From Bacillus sp. Marseille-P3661 (GTDB lineage: Bacteria; Bacillota; Bacilli; Bacillales; Bacillaceae_J), in the NCBI RefSeq assembly GCF_900240995.1, contig NZ_LT965953.1, positions 827,303 through 891,302 on the forward strand: DNA of 64,000 nt, given 5' to 3'. Numbering within the stretch: the first letter of the stretch is position 1; every line of letters starts with the position of its first letter. The notes under the pieces are model-generated. The model saw nothing but the letters and a program-made list of their open reading frames with translations, did not search any database and was not told the origin of the DNA. Shown in pieces: positions 44,102-53,370 of this stretch. Made by a program: the position numbers and the translations under genes.

Positions 44102-44650
44102 CTAATAGCTTAAATAAAGGAACAAATGTCCGGTAAAGTTCAGAAACTCCCCATTTTTAGTCAATTAGCGGAATAGATGTCCGGTTAAAAATGACGCCCA
44201 ATTTAAGCGGACATAGAATCTCTTATATTCACAAAAATCGGCGTTTAGAATATGTTACCGGACATAAGATTCGCTATTTCCCCAAAATACTTCAAATACA
44301 GTACCTAATAGCTTAAATAAAGGAACAAATGTCCGGTTAAAAAAACGCTCAATTTAAGCGGACATAGAATCCCTTATATCTACAAAAATCGGCATTTAGG
44401 ATATGTTACCGGACATAGAATTCGCTATTTCCCCAAAATACAATCAATTTAGCAACTAATAGCTTAAATAAAGGAACAAATGTCCGGTAAAGTTCAGAAA
44501 CTCCCCATTTTTAGTCAATTAACGGAATAGATGTCCGGTTAAAAAAACGCTCAATTTAAGCGGACATAGAATCCCTTATATCTACAAAAATCGGCATTTA
44601 GGATATGTTACCGGACATTCACAAAATACAACCAATACAGTGGCTATTAG
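44102..44650. repeat. Three-unit mosaic repeat array with GTCCGGT/ACCGGAC words
   Basis: The sequence CTAATAGCTTAAATAAAGG, continuing to ATGTCCGGT, starts units at 44102, 44305 and 44456 (periods 203 and 151 bp). Units 1 and 3 share an extra segment of about 52 bp (from AAAGTTCAGAAACTC to the next ATGTCCGGT) that unit 2 lacks. Each unit then has AAGCGGACATAGAAT, TACAAAAATCGGC and ATGTTACCGGACAT. The words ATGTCCGGT and ACCGGACAT are inverted copies of each other, so each unit can fold. The stretch 43963-44101 holds nothing I can name. No ORF or CRISPR periodicity. Confidence 0.85.
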
Positions 44651-44675
44651 CTTAATCAAGGCTGATGTCTAGACT

Positions 44676-45209
44676 TTACTCTAGTAAAAATCCAGCAATC
44701 GCTAAGGCCTGAACTGCATTTTCTATCTGTTCTTCTGTATCTGCCTCAAGGGTATGCAGATGTGTTCCATCTGTTAGTTGCGACAAAAGAGTTGCATTTG
44801 TATCGTTAAGTTTCTCCAAAAATTGATCAACATCATAGCGATTGCTTACCATTAAAGACGCTTTTAAATCACCATAAACTGGATGTTCAACGGTCACATC
44901 TTTTACTGTTACTCCGCAATCCACGATTAAGTACAGTTCTTCTGCTGTAGCAGAGGGTGAATGTGAACTGACTACAACTTTTGTTGGACGTGCCGTTTTC
45001 TGGTTTTTAAGATATAAATAGCCTTGAGCGGTAGCAATTATAGGCTCGTTCTTGGCTTTAAGTAAAGAAATATCTTGTACAATGACTTGGCGACTGACAT
45101 TTGTTTTTTGAGCTAGATCACTCCCGGTAAGCGGTCTCTCTTCTTGCTGTAGCCATTCTAGAATAAGTTTTCGTCTTTCAGCCCCAAGTATTTTTTTAGA
45201 TTCCGTCAT
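44676..45209 (-). CDS. niaR: NAD biosynthesis repressor NiaR (YrxA)
   Basis: 177 residues. The N-terminal helix-turn-helix (RRKLILEWLQQEERPLTGSD ... NVSRQVIVQDISLLKA) is followed by a 3H domain with three conserved His motifs (VEHPVYGDLKASLM, DGTHLHTLEA). Uses nicotinic acid as co-repressor and turns down nadBCA/nifS. In the same direction as nifS, 12 bp downstream of it, so both are expressed together under feedback. Confidence 0.95.
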   Translation of the reverse strand: MTESKKILGAERRKLILEWLQQEERPLTGSDLAQKTNVSRQVIVQDISLLKAKNEPIIATAQGYLYLKNQKTARPTKVVVSSHSPSATAEELYLIVDCGVTVKDVTVEHPVYGDLKASLMVSNRYDVDQFLEKLNDTNATLLSQLTDGTHLHTLEADTEEQIENAVQALAIAGFLLE

Positions 45210-45221
45210 TTAGATCCTCCT

Positions 45222-46361
45222 TTATATAAGGTTATAATGCTTATTTAAGAAATGATTAAAGATTGTAATAGTTTGGTCTATTTCCTGTTCTGTAGTTGGT
45301 GCTCCCAATGACAAGCGCACAAATTGTTTGGCTTCTTCTTTACTTCTTCCAAGGGCTAGTATTGTTTTTGTTGGAGATTGTTTACCAACGGCACAAGCGC
45401 TACCAGTTGATATTGCTACACCATACCGATTGCATTCTAACATTGTATATTGTCCTTCAATGCCATCTATCCGTATTCCAATAATGTGTTCCAATCTACT
45501 AGTAGCAGGGCCTTCCTCAATAATGTTCCAGTTGTCACTTTTTACCCCGTCTAAAAATTTCCGTCTTAAAATGGCAAATCTGGCTTGCTCTTGGCTCATT
45601 TTTGGAATAGAAATTTCGGCAGCAGTAATAAAGGCCGCTATACCGGGTACATTCACAGTACCAGGGCGAAATCCACTTTCATGTGTTGTGTTCGGTACAG
45701 TTGGTTTCCAAGATTGTGTAGGGTTTATATAACAAAGGCCAACCCCTTTGGGTCCGTAAATTTTATGGCTTGACACAGAGATGCTGTCAAGTTTCGCTTT
45801 TTTAACATCAATTGCGATCTTTCCAAATGTTTGAACACAGTCACTGTGAAATAAAACACCATGATTATTTAAAATTTTACCGATCTCTTCAATGTCCTGA
45901 ACCGTACCAATCTCTGAATTACCATGATGTATAGTTGCGAGTACAGTATCTGGTCTAATGGCTGCACGTAAAGCATCAAGGTCTATCCGGCCTACTTCAT
46001 TAACTCCAATAGTTGAAATTTCATAGCCTTCCTTCTTTAAAGCCTCTAATGTATTACGTATAGATGAATGTTCAATGTCCGTTGTTATAATATGTTTCCC
46101 TTTTTGGCTATTTCCATTTAGTAAGGAATGGATGGCTAAATAATTTGATTCAGAACCACCACTTGTAAAATAAATGCCTCGTGCGTCACCATTTATGAAA
46201 GTCGCAAACAGTTCTCTAGATCTTTCTAAAATAGATTGAGCACTGGATCCTATATCATGTAAGCTACTTGGATTTCCGTAAAACTGTGTTGCTACTTCAC
46301 TATAAACATTTATAGCTTCTAAATTCATGGGAGTTGTTGCCGCGTAATCTAGATAAATCAA
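45222..46361 (-). CDS. nifS: Cysteine desulfurase NifS (NadA iron-sulfur cluster supply)
   Basis: 379 residues from TTG 46361, with AAAGGAG 10 bases upstream. An in-frame GTG at 46370 sits on the binding site. The N-terminal IYLDYAATTP, the PLP lysine in SVSSHKIYGPKGVG (about 200) and the active Cys in STGSACAVGKQSP (about 324) are present. In Bacillus this NifS provides sulfur for the [4Fe-4S] cluster of NadA, encoded divergently. Divergent promoters with NiaR-type palindromes lie at 46459-46506. Confidence 0.95.
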   Translation of the reverse strand: MIYLDYAATTPMNLEAINVYSEVATQFYGNPSSLHDIGSSAQSILERSRELFATFINGDARGIYFTSGGSESNYLAIHSLLNGNSQKGKHIITTDIEHSSIRNTLEALKKEGYEISTIGVNEVGRIDLDALRAAIRPDTVLATIHHGNSEIGTVQDIEEIGKILNNHGVLFHSDCVQTFGKIAIDVKKAKLDSISVSSHKIYGPKGVGLCYINPTQSWKPTVPNTTHESGFRPGTVNVPGIAAFITAAEISIPKMSQEQARFAILRRKFLDGVKSDNWNIIEEGPATSRLEHIIGIRIDGIEGQYTMLECNRYGVAISTGSACAVGKQSPTKTILALGRSKEEAKQFVRLSLGAPTTEQEIDQTITIFNHFLNKHYNLI

Positions 46362-46458
46362 ATAAAACACGCTCCTTTGATATTGTTTGTAAATTTGAAA
46401 TCTAGGTTTTTATTAAAAAATTTATAAAAAATGGCAATTTTATGTCATTTCCAATAAA

Positions 46459-46506
46459 AAAGACTTGTCTTTAGTTTAAATATATGTAAATATAGGTGTC
46501 AAGACA
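46459..46506. promoter_or_regulatory. Candidate NiaR operators between nifS and nadB
   Basis: Two palindromes with the same GAC/GTC core: AAAGACTTGTCTTT (46459-46472) and TGTCAAGACA (46497-46506, inside TATAGGTGTCAAGACAGATG). They lie in the 189-bp divergent region. NiaR is known to repress this operon through short GTGTC-type palindromes; the exact consensus here is from memory. Confidence 0.6.
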
Positions 46507-46550
46507 GATGTTAAATAAACCTATAAGGTAAGATGCGGGGGATCCATATA

Positions 46551-48104
46551 ATGACTAAAAATCAGATTGCAGATGTTGTCATTATTGGGAGTGGTATTGC
46601 AGCATTAGTCGCTGCAACACGTTTATGTGAACATAAAAATGTGATTGTTATCACAAAGTCAAAAAAAGAAAACAGCAATTCGAATATGGCTCAAGGTGGT
46701 GTTGCTGCAGCTGTATCAAGGGATGATAATTGGATGAATCATTTTGTTGATACAATTACTGCTGGCAATGATCATAACATAAATAATGCCGTTGAAATCC
46801 TTGTCAAAAAAGGCCCAAAGTACTTGCAAGATATGATGGTCAAGGGAATGATATTTGATAGTGATGATAATGGACGTATGATCTTGGGGCAAGAAGGTGC
46901 ACATGGAAAAAGAAGAATTTTACATGCAGGTGGAGATGCAACGGGAAAAGCGCTCGTTGAGTTTATGTTAGGCCAGTTAAATGACAAAGTAAAGATCGTC
47001 GAAGATATTCTTGCAGTAGACTTACTTGTTGACTCGAATAAGTGTTATGGTATCAAAATTAAAAGAAAAAATGGGAAAATAGAAAATTTATATTGTAAAC
47101 ATACAATTATAGCATCTGGAGGTTGCGGAGGTCTTTATTCCTTTTCATCTAATGACTCGACGATTACTGGCGATGGTGTAGCAATGGCTTATCGCGCTGG
47201 GGCTAATTTAGTTGATTTAGAGTTTGTCCAATTTCACCCGACGATGTTATATACAAACGGTAAAGCGAACGGATTAGTATCTGAAGCCGTACGCGGTGAA
47301 GGAGCAATCCTGATCACCGAGAGTGGGAAACCGTTAATGAAAGGTGTTCACCCCCTAGCTGATTTAGCACCACGTGATGTTGTTTCAAGAGAAATTCATC
47401 GGGCATTCTTGCAAGGTGAAACAGTTTATTTAGATGTTAGTATGATTGAAAATTTCAGTAGACGCTTTCCAACGATTTCAAAAATTTGTGAAGAAAATGG
47501 AGTTGATTGGAGAAAAGGAAAGCTTCCAATCGTCCCAGGTGCACATTTTCATATGGGGGGGATTCAAACCAATGAAAGTGGACAAACTTCAATTCAACAT
47601 CTATATGCAATTGGAGAGGTTGCTTGTACAGGGGTTCACGGAGCAAATCGCTTAGCAAGTAATTCATTATTAGAAGGAATTGTATTTGCTAACAGCTTAG
47701 CAGATTTTATATTAACCATTCCAGAAGAATCTTGGGACCACATGCCTGAATCTTTTATTAGCTCAAGAAATACTCAAACTATGCAGTTACCAACTAAAGC
47801 AGAAGTCCAACAAATCATGATGACGTATGTTGGAATTGTTCGAACGGAAGAAGGACTTACATTTGCCCAAACCTGGTTTGAAAAATATGTATCTAGCTTT
47901 AGCAATCTAGTTCCTGAAGGTTTATCGCATGAGGATATTATTATTTATAATATGCTACAAACGGGTTGGCTTATAACGTCATCTGCTCTTATGAGAACAG
48001 AAAGTCGTGGTGGTCATTATCGAACGGACTACCCTGCTGAAATAATAGATTGGAAGAAAAAAAGAATCGTAAGAAATAGTCGTATTCCGGCTTTACATCA
48101 TTAA
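46551..48104 (+). CDS. nadB: L-aspartate oxidase
   Basis: 517 residues from ATG 46551. First step of de novo NAD synthesis, oxidising aspartate to iminoaspartate. The FAD-binding start DVVIIGSGIAALVAATRL, NSNMAQGGVAAAV (about 46), LEFVQFHPTML, VRGEGAILI, the catalytic region LAPRDVVSREIHRA, and GVHGANRLASNSLLEG near 360 are all present. First gene of nadB-nadC-nadA; the order is that of B. subtilis. Binding site GGGGG, spacing 9. Confidence 0.96.
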   Translation: MTKNQIADVVIIGSGIAALVAATRLCEHKNVIVITKSKKENSNSNMAQGGVAAAVSRDDNWMNHFVDTITAGNDHNINNAVEILVKKGPKYLQDMMVKGMIFDSDDNGRMILGQEGAHGKRRILHAGGDATGKALVEFMLGQLNDKVKIVEDILAVDLLVDSNKCYGIKIKRKNGKIENLYCKHTIIASGGCGGLYSFSSNDSTITGDGVAMAYRAGANLVDLEFVQFHPTMLYTNGKANGLVSEAVRGEGAILITESGKPLMKGVHPLADLAPRDVVSREIHRAFLQGETVYLDVSMIENFSRRFPTISKICEENGVDWRKGKLPIVPGAHFHMGGIQTNESGQTSIQHLYAIGEVACTGVHGANRLASNSLLEGIVFANSLADFILTIPEESWDHMPESFISSRNTQTMQLPTKAEVQQIMMTYVGIVRTEEGLTFAQTWFEKYVSSFSNLVPEGLSHEDIIIYNMLQTGWLITSSALMRTESRGGHYRTDYPAEIIDWKKKRIVRNSRIPALHH

Positions 48105-48134
48105 AAATAATCATAAAACGGAAAGGTGAATACA

Positions 48135-48977
48135 GTGAATAAAATTAAACTTAGAAATGCATTACAGCAATTCCTTGTTGAAGATTTAGGAGAAATGGAT
48201 ATAACAAGTGAGTATATTTTTCCTTTAACTGAAATTTCAAAAGGCGAATTTTTAGTAAAAAAGACAGGTGTTCTTTCTGGGGTAGAAATTATTAAGGAAA
48301 CCTATCATTTGTTTGATCCATCAATTGAGGTAGTACTTCATAAAAATGATGGAGATTACATCGAAAAAGGTGAAAAAATTGCGACTGTAACAGGTCCTGT
48401 CGCTTATTTACTAAGTGCAGAGCGCGTAATTTTAAATTTACTTCAGCATATGAGTGGAATTGCATCCCAAACATCCGAGGTTGTAAAAGCGCTTAACAGT
48501 GACTACACAAGAGTATGTGATACAAGAAAAACATTACCAGGCTTAAGAATGTTTGAAAAGTATGCAGTTCGCAGCGGCGGTGGCTTTAACCATCGCTTCG
48601 GATTATACGATGGGGTCATGATTAAAGATAACCATATTGCATATGCTGGCAGTATTCAAGCAGCCGTTTCCAAGGTGCGTGCTCAAGCAGGGCATATGGT
48701 AAAGATTGAAGTAGAAACTGAAACAAAAGAGCAAGTAATGGAGGCTGTAGCGGCAGGCGCGGATGTTATTATGTTTGACAACCGCTCTCCAGAAGAGGTA
48801 GCGCAATATGTAAAACTTGTTCCGGATTATATAGTTACTGAAATTTCAGGCGGGATTACGTTAGAATCGATTGGTTCGTACCGAGATACAAAAGTAGATT
48901 ATATTTCGTTAGGAGCATTAACACATTCTGTTACAGCTTTAGATATTAGTTTTAATCTAATAGGGGGGGCTAAATAA
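48135..48977 (+). CDS. nadC: Quinolinate phosphoribosyltransferase (NadC)
   Basis: 280 residues from GTG 48135, 8 bases after AAAGG; a GTG at 48126 overlaps that site and is rejected. Makes nicotinate mononucleotide from quinolinate. [14 protein letters not shown] at the start, then [34 protein letters not shown] and [20 protein letters not shown], carrying the substrate-binding Arg, His and Lys residues. The 3' end overlaps nadA by one base. Confidence 0.97.
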   Translation: MNKIKLRNALQQFLVEDLGEMDITSEYIFPLTEISKGEFLVKKTGVLSGVEIIKETYHLFDPSIEVVLHKNDGDYIEKGEKIATVTGPVAYLLSAERVILNLLQHMSGIASQTSEVVKALNSDYTRVCDTRKTLPGLRMFEKYAVRSGGGFNHRFGLYDGVMIKDNHIAYAGSIQAAVSKVRAQAGHMVKIEVETETKEQVMEAVAAGADVIMFDNRSPEEVAQYVKLVPDYIVTEISGGITLESIGSYRDTKVDYISLGALTHSVTALDISFNLIGGAK

Positions 48978-50086
48978 TGGGAATTTTAGATGTCGTAGCA
49001 TCAGCTAAAACAGTAACAATACCTGAACATTATAAAACCATGAGCGTTGCCGATATGGAAAATCGTGTTCGAGAAATTAAAGAAAAGTTTGGTGAGCGCT
49101 TATTTTTACCATGCCATCATTATCAAAAAGACGAGGTTGTTCAATTTGCTGACGCAACTGGTGATTCACTTCAATTAGCGCAATTAGCTGAGAAAAATAA
49201 AAAGGCCGAATATATTGTGTTCTGCGGTGTTCACTTTATGGCTGAAACTGCAGATATTTTAACTGACGATGAGCAAGTAGTTATTCTTCCAGATATGAGA
49301 GCAGGTTGCTCAATGGCAGATATGGCTGATATCGATCAAACTGAACGCGCATGGAAAGTGATGAACGAAAGGTTTGGAGATACTGTTCTTCCATTAACAT
49401 ATGTCAATTCAACAGCAGCAATTAAAGCATTTTGTGGGCGTAATGGTGGTGCAACTGTTACATCATCAAATGCTAAAGAAATGATCGAATGGGCGATTAC
49501 GCAAAAAGAGCGGTTATTATTTCTTCCAGACCAGCATTTAGGACGAAATACAGCATTTGATTTAGGTGTACCATTAGAGCAAATGGCTGTATGGGATCCA
49601 ATTGAAGAGCGCTTTGAATATGATGGGGATTTAGAAGATATAAAAGTAATCCTTTGGAAAGGACATTGCTCTGTACATGAAAACTTTACGGTAGAAAACA
49701 TTGAAACTCTTAGAAAAACAAATCCTGATATGAATATCATTGTGCATCCGGAATGCTCACACGAGGTTGTACAGGCATCTGATTATAATGGTTCTACTAA
49801 ATATATTATTGATACCATAACACAAGCGCCAGCCGGAAGTAAGTGGGCAATAGGTACTGAAATGAATCTTGTTAAAAGAATTATTGATCAACATCCTGAT
49901 AAGGAAATTGTTTCTTTAAATCCACATATGTGTCCATGCCTAACTATGAATAGAATTGATTTACCGCATTTATTATGGGCGTTAGAGTCTATTGTAAACA
50001 ATGAGTCGTTAAATACAATTAAAGTTGATGCTAAAACAGCTCAGGAAGCCGTTTTAGCACTAGACCGTATGCTACAAAGAGCATAA
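48977..50086 (+). CDS. nadA: Quinolinate synthase A
   Basis: 369 residues. Condenses iminoaspartate with dihydroxyacetone phosphate. The [4Fe-4S] cysteines are Cys111 (RAGCSMADM), Cys231 (KGHCSVHEN) and Cys319/Cys321 (HMCPCLTMN), as in the long Bacillus form. Other substrate motifs are [13 protein letters not shown] and [21 protein letters not shown]. The cluster requires NifS, encoded divergently. A terminator follows at 50106. Confidence 0.97.
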   Translation: MGILDVVASAKTVTIPEHYKTMSVADMENRVREIKEKFGERLFLPCHHYQKDEVVQFADATGDSLQLAQLAEKNKKAEYIVFCGVHFMAETADILTDDEQVVILPDMRAGCSMADMADIDQTERAWKVMNERFGDTVLPLTYVNSTAAIKAFCGRNGGATVTSSNAKEMIEWAITQKERLLFLPDQHLGRNTAFDLGVPLEQMAVWDPIEERFEYDGDLEDIKVILWKGHCSVHENFTVENIETLRKTNPDMNIIVHPECSHEVVQASDYNGSTKYIIDTITQAPAGSKWAIGTEMNLVKRIIDQHPDKEIVSLNPHMCPCLTMNRIDLPHLLWALESIVNNESLNTIKVDAKTAQEAVLALDRMLQRA

Positions 50087-50105
50087 AATCATAAATAATT
50101 AATGG

Positions 50106-50138
50106 AGCAAACTCTGGGATATTGAGTTTGCTTTTTTT
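50106..50138 (+). terminator. Terminator after nadA
   Basis: AGCAAACTC (50106-50114) pairs with GAGTTTGCT (50124-50132) around a 9-base loop, then a run of Ts. Confidence 0.88.
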
Positions 50139-50301
50139 AATATACATATATAGAAGGATTTGAAATTTTTACAAGAACAGTGCCGAGTTGTTTTCATATT
50201 TTGATTTTAAAAAGCATAAGTTGTTACGAAAGAATAAAGGTAGCATTTTGCCCACATAGCCATATAATGGTAAAGAATTTTCTGAGGAGGTAGAAGCAAC
50301 C

Positions 50302-51963
50302 GTGAAAATCCATATTGTTCAAAAAGGGGATACGCTTTGGAAAATCGCACAGAAGTATGGTGTTGATTTTCAAGAACTAAAGCAAGTTAATTCTCAGTTA
50401 AGTAATCCCGATATGATTATGCCTGGAATGAAAATTAAAGTTCCTACAGGAAGTGTACCCGTTCATAAAAAAGAGAAACCGAAAGAGATGCCAAAGAAAG
50501 AGCAGCCAAAGGTAGTATCTCCTGCAGTAGATGTTCCTAAAGAACAACCAAAGGTTGTAGCACCGGCAGTTCCAAAAGAACAGCCACAGGTAGTGTCTCC
50601 GGCAGTAGAAATGCCAGAACCACCACAATCCAAGTTACCAAAAATGCCCGATTTTTCCAAGTTGTCAAAGTCGTTAAAAATGCCGCCACAAGTTCCGATT
50701 GTCGACTCTAATGACATCCATTTAGAGCAGCAAATGTATAACTATACATTTAATATTCCAACTTTTCCAACTGTACCTGCACAGCCAGTTGAAGAAACAC
50801 CGCCCACTGCTGTAGCGGGGGTAGAAACCGAAGTCCCATCAGAGGAGGAACTTCCACCAGTAGCAGCACCTGTTATGCCAGCTCAGCCTGCAATGCCAAT
50901 GATGCCATGTTATCCAGTTACAGGCCTATTGCCAGGAAGTGGATTACCGTTTGGATACCACCCAGTACCTGCTCCATATCAACAACCATTTGTACCTGCA
51001 CCATACCCTGGTTATGCACCAATGCAAACAGGGTATCCAATGCAGCAGCCTATGCCAGCGGTGCAAGGGGTGGACACCGAAATACCAGAAGCAGTAGATG
51101 AGGATGTAATGCAAGGAGCTGCTCCAGCCATGCCTTATACTCCATATCCGCAATTTCCTAGTCCAACAGCTGTGAGTCCAGCTGCATATGATGACGATAT
51201 GGATGAAGAATATCTTCAAAATTATCCTGGATTAGGTCCAGTTAATATGTCTGTAGCCGGTGGTGATTGTGGTTGTGGAGCACCACCTGTACCAGCTGGT
51301 TCTATGCTACCACAAATGCCATATGGAGGAGCGCCAGCGGGATATGGCGGTCCAGTAGGATATGGCGGTGCACCAGCGGGATATGGCGGCGCACCAGTAG
51401 GATATGGCGGTGCACCAGTAGGATATGGCGGCGCACCAGCGGGATATGACAGTGCACCAACGGGATACGGCGGCGCACCAGTAGGATATGGCGGCGCACC
51501 AGTAGGATATGGCGGTGCACCAACAGGATATGGAGGAGCGCCAGCGGGATATGGCGGTGCACCAACAGGATATGGAGGAGCGCCAGCGGGATATGGCGGT
51601 GCACCAGCAGGATATGGAGGAGCGCCAGCGGGATACGGCGGTGCACCAGCAGGATATGGAGGAGCGCCAGCGGGATACGGAGGAATGCCAGCAGGATATG
51701 GCGGCGTACCAGCAGGATATGGCGGCGCACCAGCAGGATATGGCGGCGCACCAGCGGGATATGGCGGCGCACCAGCAGGATATGGCGGCGCACCAGCTGG
51801 ATATGGAGCAATACCACCTGGATTTGACATGTCAACAGGTACACCGTATCCACAAACTTCTGCACCTTTTGGACTATACCCAACATCGCAATTTCCTAAC
51901 CAAGGATACACTCCTTTTAGAGATGACGATGATGATGACGAAGATGAAAATGCAGACTGGTAA
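50302..51963 (+). CDS. safA: Spore morphogenesis protein SafA with Gly-Tyr-Gly repeats
   Basis: 553 residues from GTG 50302, behind GAGGAGG. Residues 1-50 are a LysM (KIHIVQKGDTLWKIAQKYG ... IKVPTG) that docks to the spore cortex/coat interface. Three Lys/Pro/Gln repeats follow (KEQPKVVAPAV and relatives), then a Pro/Met/Tyr-rich middle. Residues about 347-505 are some 22 tandem copies of a seven-residue unit GYGGAPA/V/T, coded by 21-bp repeats. The tail is a run of Asp and Glu. SafA organises the inner coat in B. subtilis and is cross-linked. The position after nadA is the same. The large Gly-Tyr repeat is unlike B. subtilis SafA, so the coat may differ. Confidence 0.9.
   Translation: MKIHIVQKGDTLWKIAQKYGVDFQELKQVNSQLSNPDMIMPGMKIKVPTGSVPVHKKEKPKEMPKKEQPKVVSPAVDVPKEQPKVVAPAVPKEQPQVVSPAVEMPEPPQSKLPKMPDFSKLSKSLKMPPQVPIVDSNDIHLEQQMYNYTFNIPTFPTVPAQPVEETPPTAVAGVETEVPSEEELPPVAAPVMPAQPAMPMMPCYPVTGLLPGSGLPFGYHPVPAPYQQPFVPAPYPGYAPMQTGYPMQQPMPAVQGVDTEIPEAVDEDVMQGAAPAMPYTPYPQFPSPTAVSPAAYDDDMDEEYLQNYPGLGPVNMSVAGGDCGCGAPPVPAGSMLPQMPYGGAPAGYGGPVGYGGAPAGYGGAPVGYGGAPVGYGGAPAGYDSAPTGYGGAPVGYGGAPVGYGGAPTGYGGAPAGYGGAPTGYGGAPAGYGGAPAGYGGAPAGYGGAPAGYGGAPAGYGGMPAGYGGVPAGYGGAPAGYGGAPAGYGGAPAGYGGAPAGYGAIPPGFDMSTGTPYPQTSAPFGLYPTSQFPNQGYTPFRDDDDDDEDENADW
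51340..51813. repeat. 21-bp tandem repeat inside safA
   Basis: About 22-23 copies of a 21-bp unit (GGATATGGCGGCGCACCAGCA type), in frame and encoding GYGGAPA/V/T. Copies vary mainly at the third codon positions and at the seventh residue. One copy is altered to GYDSAPT. The number is likely to vary between strains by slippage or recombination. Confidence 0.95.
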
Positions 51964-52016
51964 TATGTAAACAAACAACAATAACTTACAGTTGTTGTCC
52001 AAACACATATTTAAAG

Positions 52017-52047
52017 AGACCAAATCGCCAATGATTTGGTCTTTTTG
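52017..52047 (+). terminator. Terminator after safA
   Basis: AGACCAAATC (52017-52026) pairs with GATTTGGTCT (52033-52042), then TTTTTGG. Confidence 0.88.
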
Positions 52048-52182
52048 GCTTTAATTTACTTTGTATACGAAAAAGCATAGTAAAACTAAGTAGAGTCCGA
52101 TTTATCGCGGATTCGTACAAATAAATGTAAAAGCAAGGAGTCGAAGCCCCAAACGCTAATTCAGACTGGGAAAGGAAACACT

Positions 52183-52236
52183 ATGGTGAGTGAAACAACT
52201 ATCGTATATGATTGTAAAGTAAAAGGAGTTGGATAA
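52183..52236 (+). CDS. Possible 17-codon leader peptide coupled to the methyltransferase gene
   Basis: ATG 52183, 7 bases after AAAGGA, reads MVSETTIVYDCKVKGVG and stops 1 bp before the TTG of the next gene. The binding site and tight junction suggest translational coupling. The peptide is short, the frame is open a little further upstream without a start, and chance cannot be excluded. Confidence 0.3.
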   Translation: MVSETTIVYDCKVKGVG

Positions 52237-52237
52237 G

Positions 52238-53185
52238 TTGGGGAATCATTTAAGTCTAGATCAAACTAATTATATATATACATATGTTTGTCATGAGGAA
52301 GAACGCTCGTTATGTCAATTAGAAAGACGAAGGCTCTTTGGAGTAGATACTGAAAAAAATATAATCCAGAGCCCATTAAAAATAGATCCAAGCAGAAGTC
52401 CATTTATAAAAGAAAGAATTGAAATCATCTATAAAGGTGAAACGATAGAATATTTAATTGAAAAACTAAAAAATATGCCGATAGTAAAGGCTCCTTATAA
52501 AGTGAAGGTATTTAAGCATAGTGAAAGAAACATCGCCTATGAAGAAAGGCGGAGCATCGAACGTAACATTGGTAAAGTAATTCCTGGTTTAGCCGATCTC
52601 TATAATCCCGAGATTTTATATGCAATTATAATGGTAGACGGGGAGTGGGTATTCGGATCTTATGTTGAAAGTAAAAGCATATGGTATTTGCATCAAAAAA
52701 AGCCACACCAATATTCAACTGCACTAAGTACGCGTGTTGCAAGAGCTATTGTAAATATTGCTATTCCTGACCCACATGGAATACAGGCCATTGATCCATG
52801 CTGTGGTATTGGGACAGTTCTAGTCGAGGCCTTATCGATGGGGATAAATATTGTTGGCAGTGATAATAACCCACTTGTAATGAAAGGTGCACGCGAAAAT
52901 ATTAGTTTTTTTGGTTTAAATGGAAAAGTTAGGTTAATGGATGTTCGAGATGTAACAGGGCAATATGATGTAGCAATCATTGATATGCCATATAATCTTT
53001 GCTCTGTTATCACTCATGAAGATCAACTTGAAATGATAAAAAGTGCTCGCCGATTTTCAAATAAAATGGTCATCATCACAATCGAGGAAATTGACAGTAT
53101 CATTCATTCAGCAGGGTTTCAAATTGTAGATCGATGCGAGGTAACAAAAGGAAGATTTTCAAGGCAAATTCTTGTTTGTGAGTAA
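52238..53185 (+). CDS. TRM11/RlmL-like RNA methyltransferase
   Basis: 315 residues from TTG 52238, 9 bases after AAAGGAG. The N-terminal half (1-165) has no clear THUMP motif but does have the basic THUMP-like linker. The C-terminal half is a class I methyltransferase: DPCCGIGTVLVEAL (SAM loop, about 190-203), NIVGSDNNPLVM, and catalytic DMPYNLCSV (D-P/M-P-Y, about 253). The family methylates guanosine N2 in tRNA or rRNA. The D-M-P-Y rather than D-P-P-Y tetrad is a variation. It lies between safA and coxA. Confidence 0.85.
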   Translation: MGNHLSLDQTNYIYTYVCHEEERSLCQLERRRLFGVDTEKNIIQSPLKIDPSRSPFIKERIEIIYKGETIEYLIEKLKNMPIVKAPYKVKVFKHSERNIAYEERRSIERNIGKVIPGLADLYNPEILYAIIMVDGEWVFGSYVESKSIWYLHQKKPHQYSTALSTRVARAIVNIAIPDPHGIQAIDPCCGIGTVLVEALSMGINIVGSDNNPLVMKGARENISFFGLNGKVRLMDVRDVTGQYDVAIIDMPYNLCSVITHEDQLEMIKSARRFSNKMVIITIEEIDSIIHSAGFQIVDRCEVTKGRFSRQILVCE

Positions 53186-53370
53186 ATTTTCTTTGAATGG
53201 TGTGTTGAAAATAATATTTAAAACACAGCATAAACGAATGTATACTGAACGGCTTTTTTAACGGAATTATTACCAATATATTATTGTGTAAAATAGGTCT
53301 CCGGATGCCAACATAGTAATGAGTATGCAAAAATACTCAAAATCCACTGTTGTGCAAGGGGGCTTTTAAA

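Noticed and set aside
44102-44650. CRISPR-like repeat array
   Set aside because: Units are 151-203 bp with shared internal sequence rather than short repeats with unique spacers, and no cas gene is present.
51222-51974. Long minus-strand frame (250 codons) over safA, with Pro-rich repeats, and two other long frames in the same region
   Set aside because: They exist because the 21-bp repeat is open in several frames. They lack binding sites, and safA on the plus strand explains the sequence fully.
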